A stretch of DNA of 64,000 nucleotides. Source: an uncultured Clostridia bacterium. GTDB taxonomy: Bacteria; Bacillota; Clostridia; Oscillospirales; Acutalibacteraceae. The stretch lies in assembly GCA_947624285.1 (NCBI GenBank), contig CANQJS010000005.1, positions 21,036-85,035 on the forward strand. The letters run 5' to 3'. Below, piece by piece: positions 38,069-49,045 of this stretch; positions within the stretch are counted from its first letter, which is position 1, and each line of letters opens with the position of its first letter. The notes under the pieces were generated by a model that saw only the letters and a program-made list of their open reading frames with translations, did no database searches and was not told where the DNA came from. The translations under genes were made by a program, and so were the position numbers.

Positions 38069-38085
38069 ATTTATATTCCACTTGT
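38053..38085. promoter_or_regulatory. Palindrome overlapping the padR promoter (candidate PadR operator)
   Basis: ACAAGTGGA ... TCCACTTGT inverted repeat enclosing the -10 element. Confidence 0.75.
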
Positions 38086-38119
38086 TGAATACAAATTTAA
38101 AATTCGGGAGGAATTCGGT

Positions 38120-38671
38120 ATGCTTAAACACGGAATACTTGGGCTTTTAAATTACGGCGATATGAGCGGTTATGAAATACGCGAGGTTTTTAAGGATTCG
38201 TTAAACTATTTTTGGACCGCGCAAACAAGCCAGATCTACCGCGAGCTATCCGTTTTGGAAAAAAACGGCTGGATAAAAAAACAAACCGTTGAGCAATGCG
38301 GAAAGCCAAACAAAAATATCTGCTCAATTACAGACGAGGGGCGCATAGAATTGCTGCGCTGGCTTTCGGCGCCGGATACAGATATGGATATGCGCTCCGC
38401 TATTTTAATGAAAACATTTTTTATGGGTGAACTGCCTATTGAAAACAGTCTCGCCTTTTTTAAAGAGCTTGGCGAAGGATACTGCCGCGCTTTGAAAAAC
38501 CTGAAAAACGCGAGTTCTTCAATCGATTTGTACCGTGAAATTACAGCCGATAAAAAGAGCGCGCTGTTTTGGCAAATGACTTTGGATTTCGGAGAACGCT
38601 ATATGAAAATGTTTATCGACTGGACCGAAAGCTGCGTGCACCTTTTGGAAAATTCGGAGGAACGGCAATGA
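38120..38671 (+). CDS. PadR family transcriptional regulator
   Basis: MLKHGILGLLNYGDMSGYEIREVFKDSLNYFWTAQTSQIYRELSVLEKNGWI; GGGAGG upstream. Confidence 0.93.
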   Translation: MLKHGILGLLNYGDMSGYEIREVFKDSLNYFWTAQTSQIYRELSVLEKNGWIKKQTVEQCGKPNKNICSITDEGRIELLRWLSAPDTDMDMRSAILMKTFFMGELPIENSLAFFKELGEGYCRALKNLKNASSSIDLYREITADKKSALFWQMTLDFGERYMKMFIDWTESCVHLLENSEERQ

Positions 38672-40281
38672 ATATTCTTGTGTTAAACGGAAGCCCAAAG
38701 GGCGAACGAAGCAACACGCTTCGGCTTACAAACGCCTTTTTGGACGGAATACGGCAAATGCAAAACGAATTTCCTCCCGAAATTGAAAAGCTCGATATTG
38801 CGCAGATGGAGATAAATCCCTGCCGCGGATGTTTTTCCTGCTGGAAAAGTACTCCGGGAAAGTGCTGTATTTACGACGATATGGAAACCGTTCTTGAAAA
38901 AATATTGAAAGCGGACTTGATAATTTGGAGCTTTCCGTTATATTACTTCGGCTTGCCCGGCAAACTGAAAACGGTTATGGACAGGCAACTTCCTTTGACT
39001 CTGCCGTTTATGGAAAGCGGGGCGCAGGGCGGCTCTCACCCGTCAAGATACGATATGAGCGAAAAGAAAACCGTTTTGATTTCAACCTGCGGTTTTTACA
39101 CGGCAAAATCAAATTACGGCGGCGTAACGGCGCAGTTTGACAGGATATGCGGCAAAGGAAATTATACGGCTTTATTCTGCGGCGAAGGCGAGCTTTTTTC
39201 GGTTGACGAATTATCAGATTGTACCGAAGAATATCTTGAGACAGTCCGCCGCGCGGGCGCTGAATATGTATCAGTCGGAATAAAAGAAGAGACATTCGCA
39301 AAGCTTAATGAGCCGCTGTTTGAAAGAGAAGTTTTCGAGCGTATGGCGGACGCGAGCTGGGGCATTACTCAAGACGGAGAAAAAGAAGATTATTCTTTGA
39401 CTTTTACAAAACAGATGGCGGCGCTTTACAATCCCGCTTCATACGGCAAAGCGGATATTATTTTTGATATGGATTATACGGATATAGGAAAGCGCTACCG
39501 AATTATACTCGGTAAAAGCGAAAGCCGAGTAACCGAGCAGCTTGAAGGCAAACCGGCAACGGTGATACATACGCCTTTCAGCGTGTGGAAATCCATTGCG
39601 GCGGGAGAAATCGCCGGTGCGGACGCTTTGATGAAGCACATGTATTCCGTTGAGGGCGATTTTGATATATTGCTGAGATGGGGAGACTATTTCGGGCACA
39701 GTCAAGATACCGCCGAGGCGAAAAACAAAATCAAATCAAAAGAAAAGTCGGATATGCGGTGCCTTTTAACGCCGTGGTGTGTTTTTTGGGTTGCCGCAAG
39801 CATCAATAACTTTTGGGGCAGCATTATCAGCGTTTTCGTCTGCTGTTTACTTCCCGTTATATTTTATAAAAACAAAAAAACCGTTTATGATGTGATTTCC
39901 GCCGCGTTGATCGGAACATTTTCGATAATGCTTATTGTAGATATACCGGCGGTTGCCGCAATTACGCTGTCCTATTTGGCGTTTGGAATAATGTGGAGCG
40001 TTTCCGCCTGCTTTAAAATTCCGCTTACCGCCGAATATTCAATGAATGATTACGGCGGCGAAAACGCGTTGTCAAATTCCATTTTCATAAAGACAAACCG
40101 TATTCTTACCGCCGCTTGGGGCATTCTCTATTTGCTTATACCCATTTGGACTTATTTCATTATGCTCAACCCCGCCGCAAGCTATATCGGAATTATCAAT
40201 TCCGTAATTCCCGCAATAATGGGCGTCTTCACCTATTGGTTTCAAAGATGGTATCCGCGCAAAATCGCGAGAGGGGCGTAA
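38668..40281 (+). CDS. Flavodoxin/NADPH-dependent FMN reductase domain + middle SCP2-like region + C-terminal transmembrane region
   Basis: MNILVLNGSPKGERSNTLRLTNAF...PCRGCFSCWKSTPGKCCIYDDM; last ~170 aa hydrophobic; ATGA overlap with padR. Confidence 0.85.
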   Translation: MNILVLNGSPKGERSNTLRLTNAFLDGIRQMQNEFPPEIEKLDIAQMEINPCRGCFSCWKSTPGKCCIYDDMETVLEKILKADLIIWSFPLYYFGLPGKLKTVMDRQLPLTLPFMESGAQGGSHPSRYDMSEKKTVLISTCGFYTAKSNYGGVTAQFDRICGKGNYTALFCGEGELFSVDELSDCTEEYLETVRRAGAEYVSVGIKEETFAKLNEPLFEREVFERMADASWGITQDGEKEDYSLTFTKQMAALYNPASYGKADIIFDMDYTDIGKRYRIILGKSESRVTEQLEGKPATVIHTPFSVWKSIAAGEIAGADALMKHMYSVEGDFDILLRWGDYFGHSQDTAEAKNKIKSKEKSDMRCLLTPWCVFWVAASINNFWGSIISVFVCCLLPVIFYKNKKTVYDVISAALIGTFSIMLIVDIPAVAAITLSYLAFGIMWSVSACFKIPLTAEYSMNDYGGENALSNSIFIKTNRILTAAWGILYLLIPIWTYFIMLNPAASYIGIINSVIPAIMGVFTYWFQRWYPRKIARGA

Positions 40282-40356
40282 ATAAAAAGCGGCGGCATAA
40301 ATCGGTTTGAATTTCAAAGCCGCAAGGCACGCCTTTTCGGTCTTACGCACGCAAAA

Positions 40357-40387
40357 ATCCCACGGAGATAAACCGTGGGATTTTTCC
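40357..40387. terminator. Bidirectional terminator between the flavoprotein gene and ftsH
   Basis: AATCCCACGG-AGATAAA-CCGTGGGATTTTT. Confidence 0.85.
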
Positions 40388-40431
40388 TATTTTATATCAA
40401 ATTATTTGTTTGCCGAGATTAGAAAATTCGG

Positions 40432-42453
40432 TTATTCGGTCGTCTCGTCCGTTTCACCGCTCTGCGGCGCGGTTTCGTCATTTTGTTCCTCGGTTTCCTC
40501 CGCGGGGGTTTCCGTTTCGGCTTCGCCGCTTGCTTTCGGCTCTTGCGCCGTGTCGGATTCATCAACATGCTGCTCAACAGCCGAAGGGAGCTTTCCGTCC
40601 TTCATAAGCGACTCAAATTCAGCGCCCGTGATTTTTTCTCTTGCCAGCAGGGTTTCGGCGATGAGCACCAGCTTATCGTTATGCTCTGTGAGTATCGCCT
40701 TTGTTTTATCGTAGGCAAGCCTCATCATTCGCTCTATTTCGGCGTCTATTTTAGCCGATGTTGCCTCGCTGTAATTATTGACATGGCCGAAATCTCTGCC
40801 GAGGAACACCTCGTTGTTTTCATCGCTGTAAACAACAGGACCTATGCTTTCGCTCATACCGTATTTTGCCACCATATCGCGGCATATCTGCGTTGCGCGC
40901 TGAAGGTCGTTTGAAGCGCCCGTTGAAATATCGTCAAGCGAAATCGCCTCGGCTACTCTTCCGCCGAGCATCGAAACAAGCAAATCGAGCATTTCGTTTT
41001 TGGAATCGTAATTTTCCTCTTCTTGGCGATACATCGTGTAGCCGCCCGCGCCGAGACCGCGCGGGATTATCGAAATCTCCTGAACGGGATCATGATTTTC
41101 AAGATAAAACGCCGCCACGGCATGCCCCGCTTCGTGATACGCGGTGAGCTTCTTTGCCTTTTCGGTGTATTTGTGGGATTTCTTCTCCGTGCCGAGAATT
41201 ACCTTTGTGGAAGCGTCCTGAATATCCTCATGGGTTATGGCGTGCCTGTGCTTTCTCGCGGCAAGCAAAGCCGCCTCATTCATAAGATTTTCAAGATCCG
41301 CGCCCGTAAAGCCTGTGGTATTCTGAGCTACCTCTTTTAAATCAACATCGGGGGCAAGGGGCTTGTTTCTTGAATGGACCTTGAGAATATCCTCCCTGCC
41401 CTTGGCGTCGGGTCTGTTCACCGTTACCTGGCGGTCAAACCTGCCGGGTCGAAGAAGCGCGGGGTCAAGAACATCGGGTCTGTTGGTCGCGGCCATTATG
41501 ATAACGCCGCTGTTTGTGCCGAAGCCGTCCATCTCAACAAGGAGCTGATTCAGGGTCTGCTCTCTTTCGTCGTTGCCGTTGCCCATACCTGTGCCTCTAT
41601 GCCTGCCCACGGCGTCTATCTCGTCGATAAACACTATCGCCGGAGCTTTTTTCATCGCCTGAGAAAACAAATCTCTTACACGGCTTGCTCCAACGCCAAC
41701 ATACATTTCCACAAAATCCGAGCCCGATATTGAAAGGAAAGGAACATCCGCCTCGCCCGCCACCGCTTTTGCAAGCAGAGTTTTACCCGTGCCGGGAGGT
41801 CCGACAAGCAAAACGCCCTTCGGTATTCTCGCTCCGAGCTCGGTAAATTTTTGAGGATCTTTCAAAAACTCAACGATTTCGACAAGCTCTTCCTTTTCCT
41901 CGTCACATCCCGCTACATCTTCAAATGTCTTTTTGTCGCCGCCTTCATTGCCCGAACGCGCCTTTACCTTGCCAAAGCTGAGGGAGCGGTTTGTTTCGCT
42001 GTTCATCGAATTGGTCATTCTTCTGACCATCATCCAACCGCCGACCGAAAGAAGCACTACAATAAGCAACGACGGCAAAAGACTGATAAGCCAGCTTCGG
42101 GTATTACTCGCCTTGTAGTTGAATTTTATCATATTGTCGGGGTGCGCGTCGTTGTAAGCGTTCACGCTTTCCCTTATATCCTCAATAAAATAAGAAACAC
42201 TTTTTACGGAATATTTCTTTACGGCGTCCGGCTCTTTAAAGGTTTTGTATTCCAAAGCGCCCGTGGAAATATCCAAATCAAAATACGATACCTGATCCGT
42301 TTTAAAAAGATTTACAACATCGCTGTAAATAAGCTCTTCGTCCTTGTTTTGCGCAGAAGAATTATTCACATACATAATGGCGCAGACCGCAAGCATAAGA
42401 AAAGCGAGCGCGCATATTATAAATGATGTTGTGTTTCTGTTTGGTCTGTTCAT
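40432..42453 (-). CDS. ftsH: ATP-dependent zinc metalloprotease FtsH
   Basis: [27 protein letters not shown] zinc motif, acidic C-terminal tail. Confidence 0.97.
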   Translation of the reverse strand: MNRPNRNTTSFIICALAFLMLAVCAIMYVNNSSAQNKDEELIYSDVVNLFKTDQVSYFDLDISTGALEYKTFKEPDAVKKYSVKSVSYFIEDIRESVNAYNDAHPDNMIKFNYKASNTRSWLISLLPSLLIVVLLSVGGWMMVRRMTNSMNSETNRSLSFGKVKARSGNEGGDKKTFEDVAGCDEEKEELVEIVEFLKDPQKFTELGARIPKGVLLVGPPGTGKTLLAKAVAGEADVPFLSISGSDFVEMYVGVGASRVRDLFSQAMKKAPAIVFIDEIDAVGRHRGTGMGNGNDEREQTLNQLLVEMDGFGTNSGVIIMAATNRPDVLDPALLRPGRFDRQVTVNRPDAKGREDILKVHSRNKPLAPDVDLKEVAQNTTGFTGADLENLMNEAALLAARKHRHAITHEDIQDASTKVILGTEKKSHKYTEKAKKLTAYHEAGHAVAAFYLENHDPVQEISIIPRGLGAGGYTMYRQEEENYDSKNEMLDLLVSMLGGRVAEAISLDDISTGASNDLQRATQICRDMVAKYGMSESIGPVVYSDENNEVFLGRDFGHVNNYSEATSAKIDAEIERMMRLAYDKTKAILTEHNDKLVLIAETLLAREKITGAEFESLMKDGKLPSAVEQHVDESDTAQEPKASGEAETETPAEETEEQNDETAPQSGETDETTE

Positions 42454-43766
42454 TAAATATTGTCCTCCGTTAAAACTTTTACGACCATAAAGCTCCGCGT
42501 AGCCTTATCCGCCTTAACTCTTTCGTCAACGCATCTGCCGTAAACGCCTATAACACCGCCGCCGTCGGCAATAACGGGGATATCTCCCCTGCTTTCGGCG
42601 GGAATTTTTAATTCGTTAAAAAGCTTTTTTAATGTTTTTGTGCAATTTCTGCCGGCGGGCGAAATACTGTCGCCCTCGCGTCTGCTTCGCACCTGAACGC
42701 TACCGATTATTTTATCACAGTCGCAGTAAAAATCAAACCTTTTGCCCGATAATTCACATTTATTTAAAAAATCGTTTCTCGAATATACGCTCGTTTCAAA
42801 AGAAAAGTTCTTTTCTTCTTTATCGGCGCATTCGGAAAGGCTGACAAGCCTCAAGGTATTCTTATCCGAAACCGCGAATAAATCGCCGCTTATCTGAGTT
42901 CTCGCCGGAGCGTTCAAAAGCGCGTTTACTTTTTCAAGATGAAAATCGTTCAGCGCCGCACCCATACCCGCAAAGTAATTCATTATCACGCGGTTTGAGA
43001 CGGCGGCGGGATATTTTTTCAGTTTATCAATATCGAGAGCTCCGCCGCGCTCGATTTCAGACGCCGCTTCCTGCGCCTGCGCTTCAAGGCAAGCACTATC
43101 CTGCGATACGGATTCGATAAATCTTGCAAAAGCGGCTTGAGCATCGGGATTTATGCGCTTGAGCAGCGGGAATACGCTGTTTCTTATAAGATTTCTGCTG
43201 TAGGAATTATCCTTGTTTGTGTTATCCACACAGTATGGTATGCCTTTGCCGTCAAGATATTCCCTGATTTCGTCGCCGGAGACGCAGAGCAGAGGTCTGA
43301 TGATTTTTCCTCTTTTGACGGGAATGCCGCACGCGCCTTTTAGCCCCGTTCCCCTTGCGAGCCGAAAGAGCAGTGTTTCCGCGTTATCCGTAAGGTTGTG
43401 AGCGGTTGCTGTTTTGTCGCATTCTATCGAGTTGAAAAACTCATATCTGCGGTTTCTCGAATATTCTTCAACGCCTATCCCCGCCCGCCTCGCTTCTTTC
43501 TTTGCATCTATGTGCAGGGTAAAGCACTCAACACCGTGCTCGGCGCAGAGGCTTTCAACGAAACGGCAATCCGAAAGGCTCTCCTCTCCCCTTATGCCGT
43601 GCTCAATATGAGCCGCTTTCAGGGTCAGAGAATATCTTTCTCTGATCTCCAACAGGAAATGAAACAAAAAGACGGAATCCGCGCCGCCCGACAGGGCGAT
43701 AAGCACAGTATCACCTTTTTCGATAAGACCGTGCTTTGAGATATAATCAATTATCCTGTCTTTCAT
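42453..43766 (-). CDS. tilS: tRNA(Ile)-lysidine synthase
   Basis: [23 protein letters not shown]-loop; [25 protein letters not shown]. Confidence 0.95.
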   Translation of the reverse strand: MKDRIIDYISKHGLIEKGDTVLIALSGGADSVFLFHFLLEIRERYSLTLKAAHIEHGIRGEESLSDCRFVESLCAEHGVECFTLHIDAKKEARRAGIGVEEYSRNRRYEFFNSIECDKTATAHNLTDNAETLLFRLARGTGLKGACGIPVKRGKIIRPLLCVSGDEIREYLDGKGIPYCVDNTNKDNSYSRNLIRNSVFPLLKRINPDAQAAFARFIESVSQDSACLEAQAQEAASEIERGGALDIDKLKKYPAAVSNRVIMNYFAGMGAALNDFHLEKVNALLNAPARTQISGDLFAVSDKNTLRLVSLSECADKEEKNFSFETSVYSRNDFLNKCELSGKRFDFYCDCDKIIGSVQVRSRREGDSISPAGRNCTKTLKKLFNELKIPAESRGDIPVIADGGGVIGVYGRCVDERVKADKATRSFMVVKVLTEDNI

Positions 43767-45120
43767 ATTTTTCTTCTATTACTCGGAATCTTGTAAATTC
43801 CCCGTCAAAAATCATCTTGACGGTACCAACGCCGCCGTGCCTGTTTTTGGCGACTATGACCTCGGTGAGGTTTGCGTCCACATCTTCTTGGCTTTCTTCA
43901 TCGAGTTCATTTTTATAATAATACGGTCTGTATAAGAAAAGAACGATATCCGCATCCTGCTCTATAGATCCCGATTCTCTCAAATCGGAAAGCTGCGGTC
44001 TGTGGGATTTTCCTCTTCCCTCCGTTCCACGCGAAAGCTGTGCGCAGCAGACAACAGGGATATTCAGATCCTTTGCCATCATTTTCAGCATTCTGGTTAT
44101 CTCGGTAACCTCCTGAACACGGTTTTCCTTTCTTGAGGAGGACTGTATAAGCCCGAGATAATCGACTATAACAAGATCCACATCTCTCATTCTCTTTACG
44201 GTGGATTTTATATCGGAGACCGTAAGCGACGACGAGTCGTCAAGCCATAACTCATATTTTTCCAGCTTGCCCGCCGCGTTTCCGAGCCTTGTCCATTCAT
44301 CGGGGGTGAGGTCGCCGCGTCTTAGCTTTTGACTGTCCACACCGGAATTGGCCGCAAGTATTCTTTCGGCAAGCTGTTCCTTAGTCATCTCAAGGCTGAA
44401 GAAAAGGCACTTTTTGCCGGAAGCGGAAACATTCTGGGCAAGATTCAGCGCAAACGATGTTTTTCCCATTGCCGGTCGCGCGCCTATAAGAATTAAATCG
44501 GACTTGCTAAGACCTGTTATGTATTCATCAAGCATACCAAATCCTGTAGATACGGGCTTGTAAAGCTCTTTATCATCCCCCGTCAGTTTTCCAAGGCGGT
44601 CATAAACCTCGTTTAAAACTACATAGGAGAGTTTTCTCGGACCTTCCCTATCCTTATCCTGACGAATCTTATAAATCGTATCCTCGGCGAAATTGAGCAG
44701 AGTCCTCGCGTCCTCGCTGCCCTCCTGCGCCTTTTCTATCAAGTCCTGCGATACGCCTATAAGCGTGCGAAGAAGATATTTTTCCTCAACGATTTTCGCG
44801 TAAGTCTCCACATTTGCTACCGACGGCACGCTGTCCTTCAGCGTGAGGAGATATTCCCTGCCGCCGGCGGTGTCAAACCTGCCGGATTTTACAAGAGCAT
44901 CGGCTATTACGACCGGATCTATCTTTGTTTCCGTAAATGAAAACATCGAAAGCATCGAGCCGTAAATTATCCTGTGCTGTTCAAGGAAGAAATAATCCTG
45001 CTTAAGAAACGAGATTTTTTTCATACATTCCGAATCATTCAAAATTGAGCCGAGAACGGCCTGCTCCGCTTCGAGGCTGTAGGGAAGCGATAATGAACTT
45101 GTAGTATTGTAATCAGGCAT
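43747..45120 (-). CDS. dnaB: replicative DNA helicase DnaB
   Basis: LPYSLEAEQAVLGSIL...GARPAMGKTSFALNLA. Confidence 0.97.
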   Translation of the reverse strand: MPDYNTTSSLSLPYSLEAEQAVLGSILNDSECMKKISFLKQDYFFLEQHRIIYGSMLSMFSFTETKIDPVVIADALVKSGRFDTAGGREYLLTLKDSVPSVANVETYAKIVEEKYLLRTLIGVSQDLIEKAQEGSEDARTLLNFAEDTIYKIRQDKDREGPRKLSYVVLNEVYDRLGKLTGDDKELYKPVSTGFGMLDEYITGLSKSDLILIGARPAMGKTSFALNLAQNVSASGKKCLFFSLEMTKEQLAERILAANSGVDSQKLRRGDLTPDEWTRLGNAAGKLEKYELWLDDSSSLTVSDIKSTVKRMRDVDLVIVDYLGLIQSSSRKENRVQEVTEITRMLKMMAKDLNIPVVCCAQLSRGTEGRGKSHRPQLSDLRESGSIEQDADIVLFLYRPYYYKNELDEESQEDVDANLTEVIVAKNRHGGVGTVKMIFDGEFTRFRVIEEKYERQDN

Positions 45121-45158
45121 TTTTATCTTTCCTTATCTGAAATGAAATTAAAATTCCG

Positions 45159-45602
45159 TTACGCTTCCGCCACCTGAACATATATCCTTGCGGATATGCC
45201 CTGATAGACCTTGACCTCAGCCTCGGCGGTGCCGAACTGCTTTATATCATCCATAGATATTTTGCGTTTATCAATATCTATTCCGAGAGTTTCCTTGATT
45301 TTTTCGGCAACATCCTTAGCGGTGACCGAGCCGAAAAGTCTGCCGTTCGCGCCCGCCTTGGCAGTTACCTTAAAGGTCTTGCCGTCAAGCTGTTCGGCGT
45401 ATTCCTTTGCCGCCTTGATCTCCTCCGCCTTATGGTATTTTTGGGCGCTTTCCTTGTTTTTCAGCTCGTTCATAGCCGTGGCGTTCGCTTCAACGGCAAG
45501 TCCGTTCGGAAAAAGATAATTTCTCGCGTAGCCGTTTGAGGCGTTTACAAGCTCGCCTTTCTTGCCTAAATTTTTAACATCCTGTTTAAGAATAACTTTC
45601 AT
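45159..45602 (-). CDS. rplI: 50S ribosomal protein L9
   Basis: MKVILKQDVKNLGKKGELVNASNGYARNYLFPNGLA. Confidence 0.97.
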   Translation of the reverse strand: MKVILKQDVKNLGKKGELVNASNGYARNYLFPNGLAVEANATAMNELKNKESAQKYHKAEEIKAAKEYAEQLDGKTFKVTAKAGANGRLFGSVTAKDVAEKIKETLGIDIDKRKISMDDIKQFGTAEAEVKVYQGISARIYVQVAEA

Positions 45603-45614
45603 ACCGTTTTCCTC

Positions 45615-47390
45615 CTAAATTTCCATAAGCACAGGCAAAATCATAGGGCTGCGCTTCGTTTTTTCATACATCAGTCGGGAGATCTCGTCACGAAGTCTGC
45701 TTTTTACAGAATTCCAGTCCTTGTATCTGCTGTCATAAGTGTCCTCTATTATCTTCGTGGCAAGATTTCTCGCACATTTCATAAGCTCCTCGTTTTCTCT
45801 TACATAAACGAAGCCTCTGCTCACCACATCGGGCCCGCTTTGTATCTCTCCCGAATAGCTGTCTATCGTAGCCACAATAACGATGAGACCGTCCTGCGAA
45901 AGGCGCTTTCTGTCATTCAAAACTATATCGCCGACATCGCCCACGCCTATGCCGTCAACATAGACCTCGCCGCTCGGAACGGAATCAACATACTTTACGC
46001 TGTCCTCAGAGATTTCGATACGGTCGCCTATTGAGCCGACATAGATATTCGAATTGCCGTAGCCCATAGCCTGCGCAAGCTGAGCGTGCTTGCGAAGATG
46101 CTTTTGCTCGCCGTGAACGGGAATGAAAAACTTGGGCTTTATTACGCCCATCATAAGCTTGAGTTCCTCTTGGCAGGCGTGACCCGAAACATGCACCTCG
46201 TACATCTTTTCGTATATCACTTCAATGCCGTGCTTCATAAGCTCGTTTACGACATTCGCCACCATTTTTTCATTGCCGGGTATCGGCGTGGCGGAGATTA
46301 TAACATAATCGTTCGGCGAGGCGACTACCTTTCTGTGCTCCCCGAAAGCGATTTTCGTAAGCGCGCTCATAGGCTCGCCCTGAGAGCCCGTTGTTATTAT
46401 AACAAGGTTTTCATCGGCGTAATTCTTTATATTGTCTATATTTATCAAAATATTTTCGGGCACATTCAGATAACCGAGCTCCTCGCCTACCTGAACAAGA
46501 TTTTCAAGGCTTCTGCCCACTACCGCGACCTTGCGCTTAAGACGGCGCGCCACATCTATTATCTGCTGAACGCGATGGATATTTGATGCAAAGGTGGCGA
46601 CGACTATCCTGCGCCTTCCCGCTTTTCTGAAAAGGTTTTCAAATGATTCGCCAACCGTTTTTTCGCTCATCGTGTAGCCGGGGCGCTCGGCGTTCGTAGA
46701 ATCCTGAAACAGCGCGAGAACGCCTTTTTTGCCGTACTCCGCAAAGCGGGTGAGGTCTATCATATCTCCGTCTACGGGAGTGGTATCTATCTTAAAATCG
46801 CCCGTGTGAATGAGTATTCCCGCGGGGCAGCGTATCGCGAGCCCTACCGCGTCGGGAATAGAGTGGTTTACATGGATAAGCTCTATATTGAACGAGCCGA
46901 GAGTGATATTATCCCTCGGGTTTATTTCAACAAGCTTGGTGCTTTGAAGCAGACCGTGCTCCGCGAGTTTGCCCTTTATAAGCCCTATGGTGAGCTTTGT
47001 GGCGTAAATAGGAATATTCACCTTTTTAAGCAGGTACGGTATGCCGCCGATATGATCCTCGTGCCCGTGCGTTATGATGAGCCCCCTTATCTTATCGGCA
47101 TTTTTTTCAATGTAGGTAAAATCGGGTATTACAAGGTCAACGCCCGGAAGCTCGTCGCCCGGGAATGCTATGCCGCAGTCAAGAATAAACATATCGTCCT
47201 TATACTCATAGACGGTCATATTCTTGCCTATCTCGTTCATTCCGCCCAAAAAGGCAACACGAACAGACTCCTTTTCCTGAATCGGCAGAAGCGCAGACCT
47301 TCTATTGACCTTGCGGTAAGTGTAGTAGCGCTTGCCGGAATTCCGTTTTCCGACGGCGCTCTTATCGCCGGTCATATTCTGTTTTGCCAT
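45615..47390 (-). CDS. rnj: ribonuclease J
   Basis: VAFLGGMNEIGKNMTVYEYKDDMFILDCGIAFP...THGHEDHIGGIPYLL. Confidence 0.96.
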   Translation of the reverse strand: MAKQNMTGDKSAVGKRNSGKRYYTYRKVNRRSALLPIQEKESVRVAFLGGMNEIGKNMTVYEYKDDMFILDCGIAFPGDELPGVDLVIPDFTYIEKNADKIRGLIITHGHEDHIGGIPYLLKKVNIPIYATKLTIGLIKGKLAEHGLLQSTKLVEINPRDNITLGSFNIELIHVNHSIPDAVGLAIRCPAGILIHTGDFKIDTTPVDGDMIDLTRFAEYGKKGVLALFQDSTNAERPGYTMSEKTVGESFENLFRKAGRRRIVVATFASNIHRVQQIIDVARRLKRKVAVVGRSLENLVQVGEELGYLNVPENILINIDNIKNYADENLVIITTGSQGEPMSALTKIAFGEHRKVVASPNDYVIISATPIPGNEKMVANVVNELMKHGIEVIYEKMYEVHVSGHACQEELKLMMGVIKPKFFIPVHGEQKHLRKHAQLAQAMGYGNSNIYVGSIGDRIEISEDSVKYVDSVPSGEVYVDGIGVGDVGDIVLNDRKRLSQDGLIVIVATIDSYSGEIQSGPDVVSRGFVYVRENEELMKCARNLATKIIEDTYDSRYKDWNSVKSRLRDEISRLMYEKTKRSPMILPVLMEI

Positions 47391-47569
47391 TAAATTTACT
47401 CCTTTATAAATATTTTTCCGAAACATAATTAGATATATAATATATTATATTATTCCAAATGTCAAGTCAATAGGTGCGAAAGCCGCCGTACATTTATCCG
47501 CCCGATCAAAACCCATATATTGATTATTACCGTATTTTATGATAAAATATTCCGACAGGTGGATGAATA

Positions 47570-48007
47570 ATGAAAAATGTTGAAATATATACCGACGGCG
47601 CTTGCAGCGGCAACCCCGGCAAAGGCGGCTGGGGCGCGGTGCTCGTTTACGGTGAGCGAAAAAAAGAAATAAGCGGCGGCAATGAAAACACCACAAACAA
47701 CAGGATGGAGCTGACCGCCGTTATAGAATCGCTTAAAGCGCTGAAAGAGCCGTGCAATGTGACCCTTACGACGGATTCAAAATATGTTTGCGAGGCAATA
47801 AATCAAAATTGGCTTTATTCATGGAAAAGCAATGGCTGGAAAAAAGCCGATAAAAAGCCTGCTTTAAATGTTGATTTGTGGGAAGAATTACTGCCGCTGC
47901 TTGAAAAGCACAATGTGAAATTCATTTGGGTAAAGGGGCACAGCGGCCACCCCTACAATGAAAGGTGCGACGAAATGGCTGTGAGCGAATATCTTAAGCT
48001 GAAATAA
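47570..48007 (+). CDS. rnhA: ribonuclease HI
   Basis: [37 protein letters not shown]...[16 protein letters not shown]. Confidence 0.96.
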   Translation: MKNVEIYTDGACSGNPGKGGWGAVLVYGERKKEISGGNENTTNNRMELTAVIESLKALKEPCNVTLTTDSKYVCEAINQNWLYSWKSNGWKKADKKPALNVDLWEELLPLLEKHNVKFIWVKGHSGHPYNERCDEMAVSEYLKLK

Positions 48008-48057
48008 CTGCCGCAAAGCAAAACCGTTTCGCGGAAAAATAATTTTTGCTATTGCAA

Positions 48058-48393
48058 AACGCCCGACAAAAGCCGGGCGTTCCAGCGTGTAGAAAAAGTC
48101 AAGAAAACAGATTTCTACACGCCGGCAGACTTCGAGAAACGGAACTGAATTTGCCTTTCGGCAATTCGTCGGCGTACATAGGTACGGTAGAGTTGCCGAA
48201 AGGTGAAAGCGCCGAAAGCCGCTTGAATTCGATGTTCAAGCGGCTTTTCCAATGCAGTTGTTATTTATATAATATACCGACTTGAATTTTTATCGGCGAT
48301 ACCGATAACGCAAACATAATTATTTTATCGGCGTGGTTCAGACCGCTTTATCGACAGTCTGAAACGCCCGACTTTCGTCGGGCGTTCCTTTTT
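48058..48393. other. Dense hairpin-rich non-coding element
   Basis: Five stem-loops read directly: AACGCCCG..CGGGCGTT (48058-48081); GCGTGTAGAAA..TTTCTACACGC (48085-48122); CCTTTCGGCAA..TTGCCGAAAGG (48154-48203); AAAGCCGCTTGAA..TTCAAGCGGCTTT (48215-48247); AACGCCCGAC-TTTC-GTCGGGCGTT (48363-48386). Confidence 0.8.
48363..48393. terminator. Rho-independent terminator downstream of the 48392-49045 gene / end of the hairpin element
   Basis: 10 bp perfect stem, TTTC loop, CCTTTTT tail on the + strand. Confidence 0.7.
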
Positions 48394-49045
48394 ATTGAGC
48401 TGTCGTATTCTGTGCATTCAAAGCGGTGGTCGGCGCGCTTTGGGGCGATGTGCTCTGCGCGGTAGTGCTTGCCGTTGTTGCGGCGGCGGTAGTTTCATAT
48501 TTGCTTATAAGTCCGCTTGAAATGATATATTTTGTTTCGTATTTCAGGCTGTAGGAATCAAGCAACGCCAAAACCTCCTCGCTGATAAAAACGGGGTCTG
48601 CGCTTTCATCCTGAACTGTCAGCGGTGTTGACGGGTCAAGATATTTTATTTTCCTTGTGAGACCGTTGACGCCTTCGACCTCCTCGCCCTCAAAGAAAAT
48701 ATAAGTGCCCTTTACGGTTATGACATTTTTAAATCTGTCCTCAACGCTTGTGGTGCTTTCCTTAGTGGGCGCAGTGGTATTTTTATTTTCATCACCGCCG
48801 AAAACTCCGCCGTAATAAAGACCGCATATAACAGCAACAATAATTACGACGAGTATCAAAAAGTAAGGCCATTTTTTCTTTTTCTTAACTTTTTTGAATC
48901 GGTGACGCTCAAGAGTCGAATTGTTTTCTTCCGAATGGGTGATCTCTACCTCCACCTTATTCGCGGTTTCGACATATGAAGCATCCGTGATTTTGTGAAC
49001 AACCAGCGGGCTGTCGAGCCTTTCATCATCAAATTCAACAGACAT
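48392..49045 (-). CDS. Hypothetical single-pass membrane protein with Thr/Ala-rich C-terminal tail
   Basis: MSVEFDDERLDSPLVVHKITDASYVETANKVEVEI...KKKKKWPYFLILVVIIVAVICGLYYGG...TTAAATTASTTAQSTSPQ. Confidence 0.75.
   Translation of the reverse strand: MSVEFDDERLDSPLVVHKITDASYVETANKVEVEITHSEENNSTLERHRFKKVKKKKKWPYFLILVVIIVAVICGLYYGGVFGGDENKNTTAPTKESTTSVEDRFKNVITVKGTYIFFEGEEVEGVNGLTRKIKYLDPSTPLTVQDESADPVFISEEVLALLDSYSLKYETKYIISSGLISKYETTAAATTASTTAQSTSPQSAPTTALNAQNTTAQ

Noticed and set aside
41851-42426. 191-aa + strand ORF
   Set aside because: Antisense to ftsH; no motif.
48046-48285. 79-aa + strand ORF in the hairpin element
   Set aside because: Overlaps several perfect stem-loops and lacks a convincing start context; structure explains the region better.
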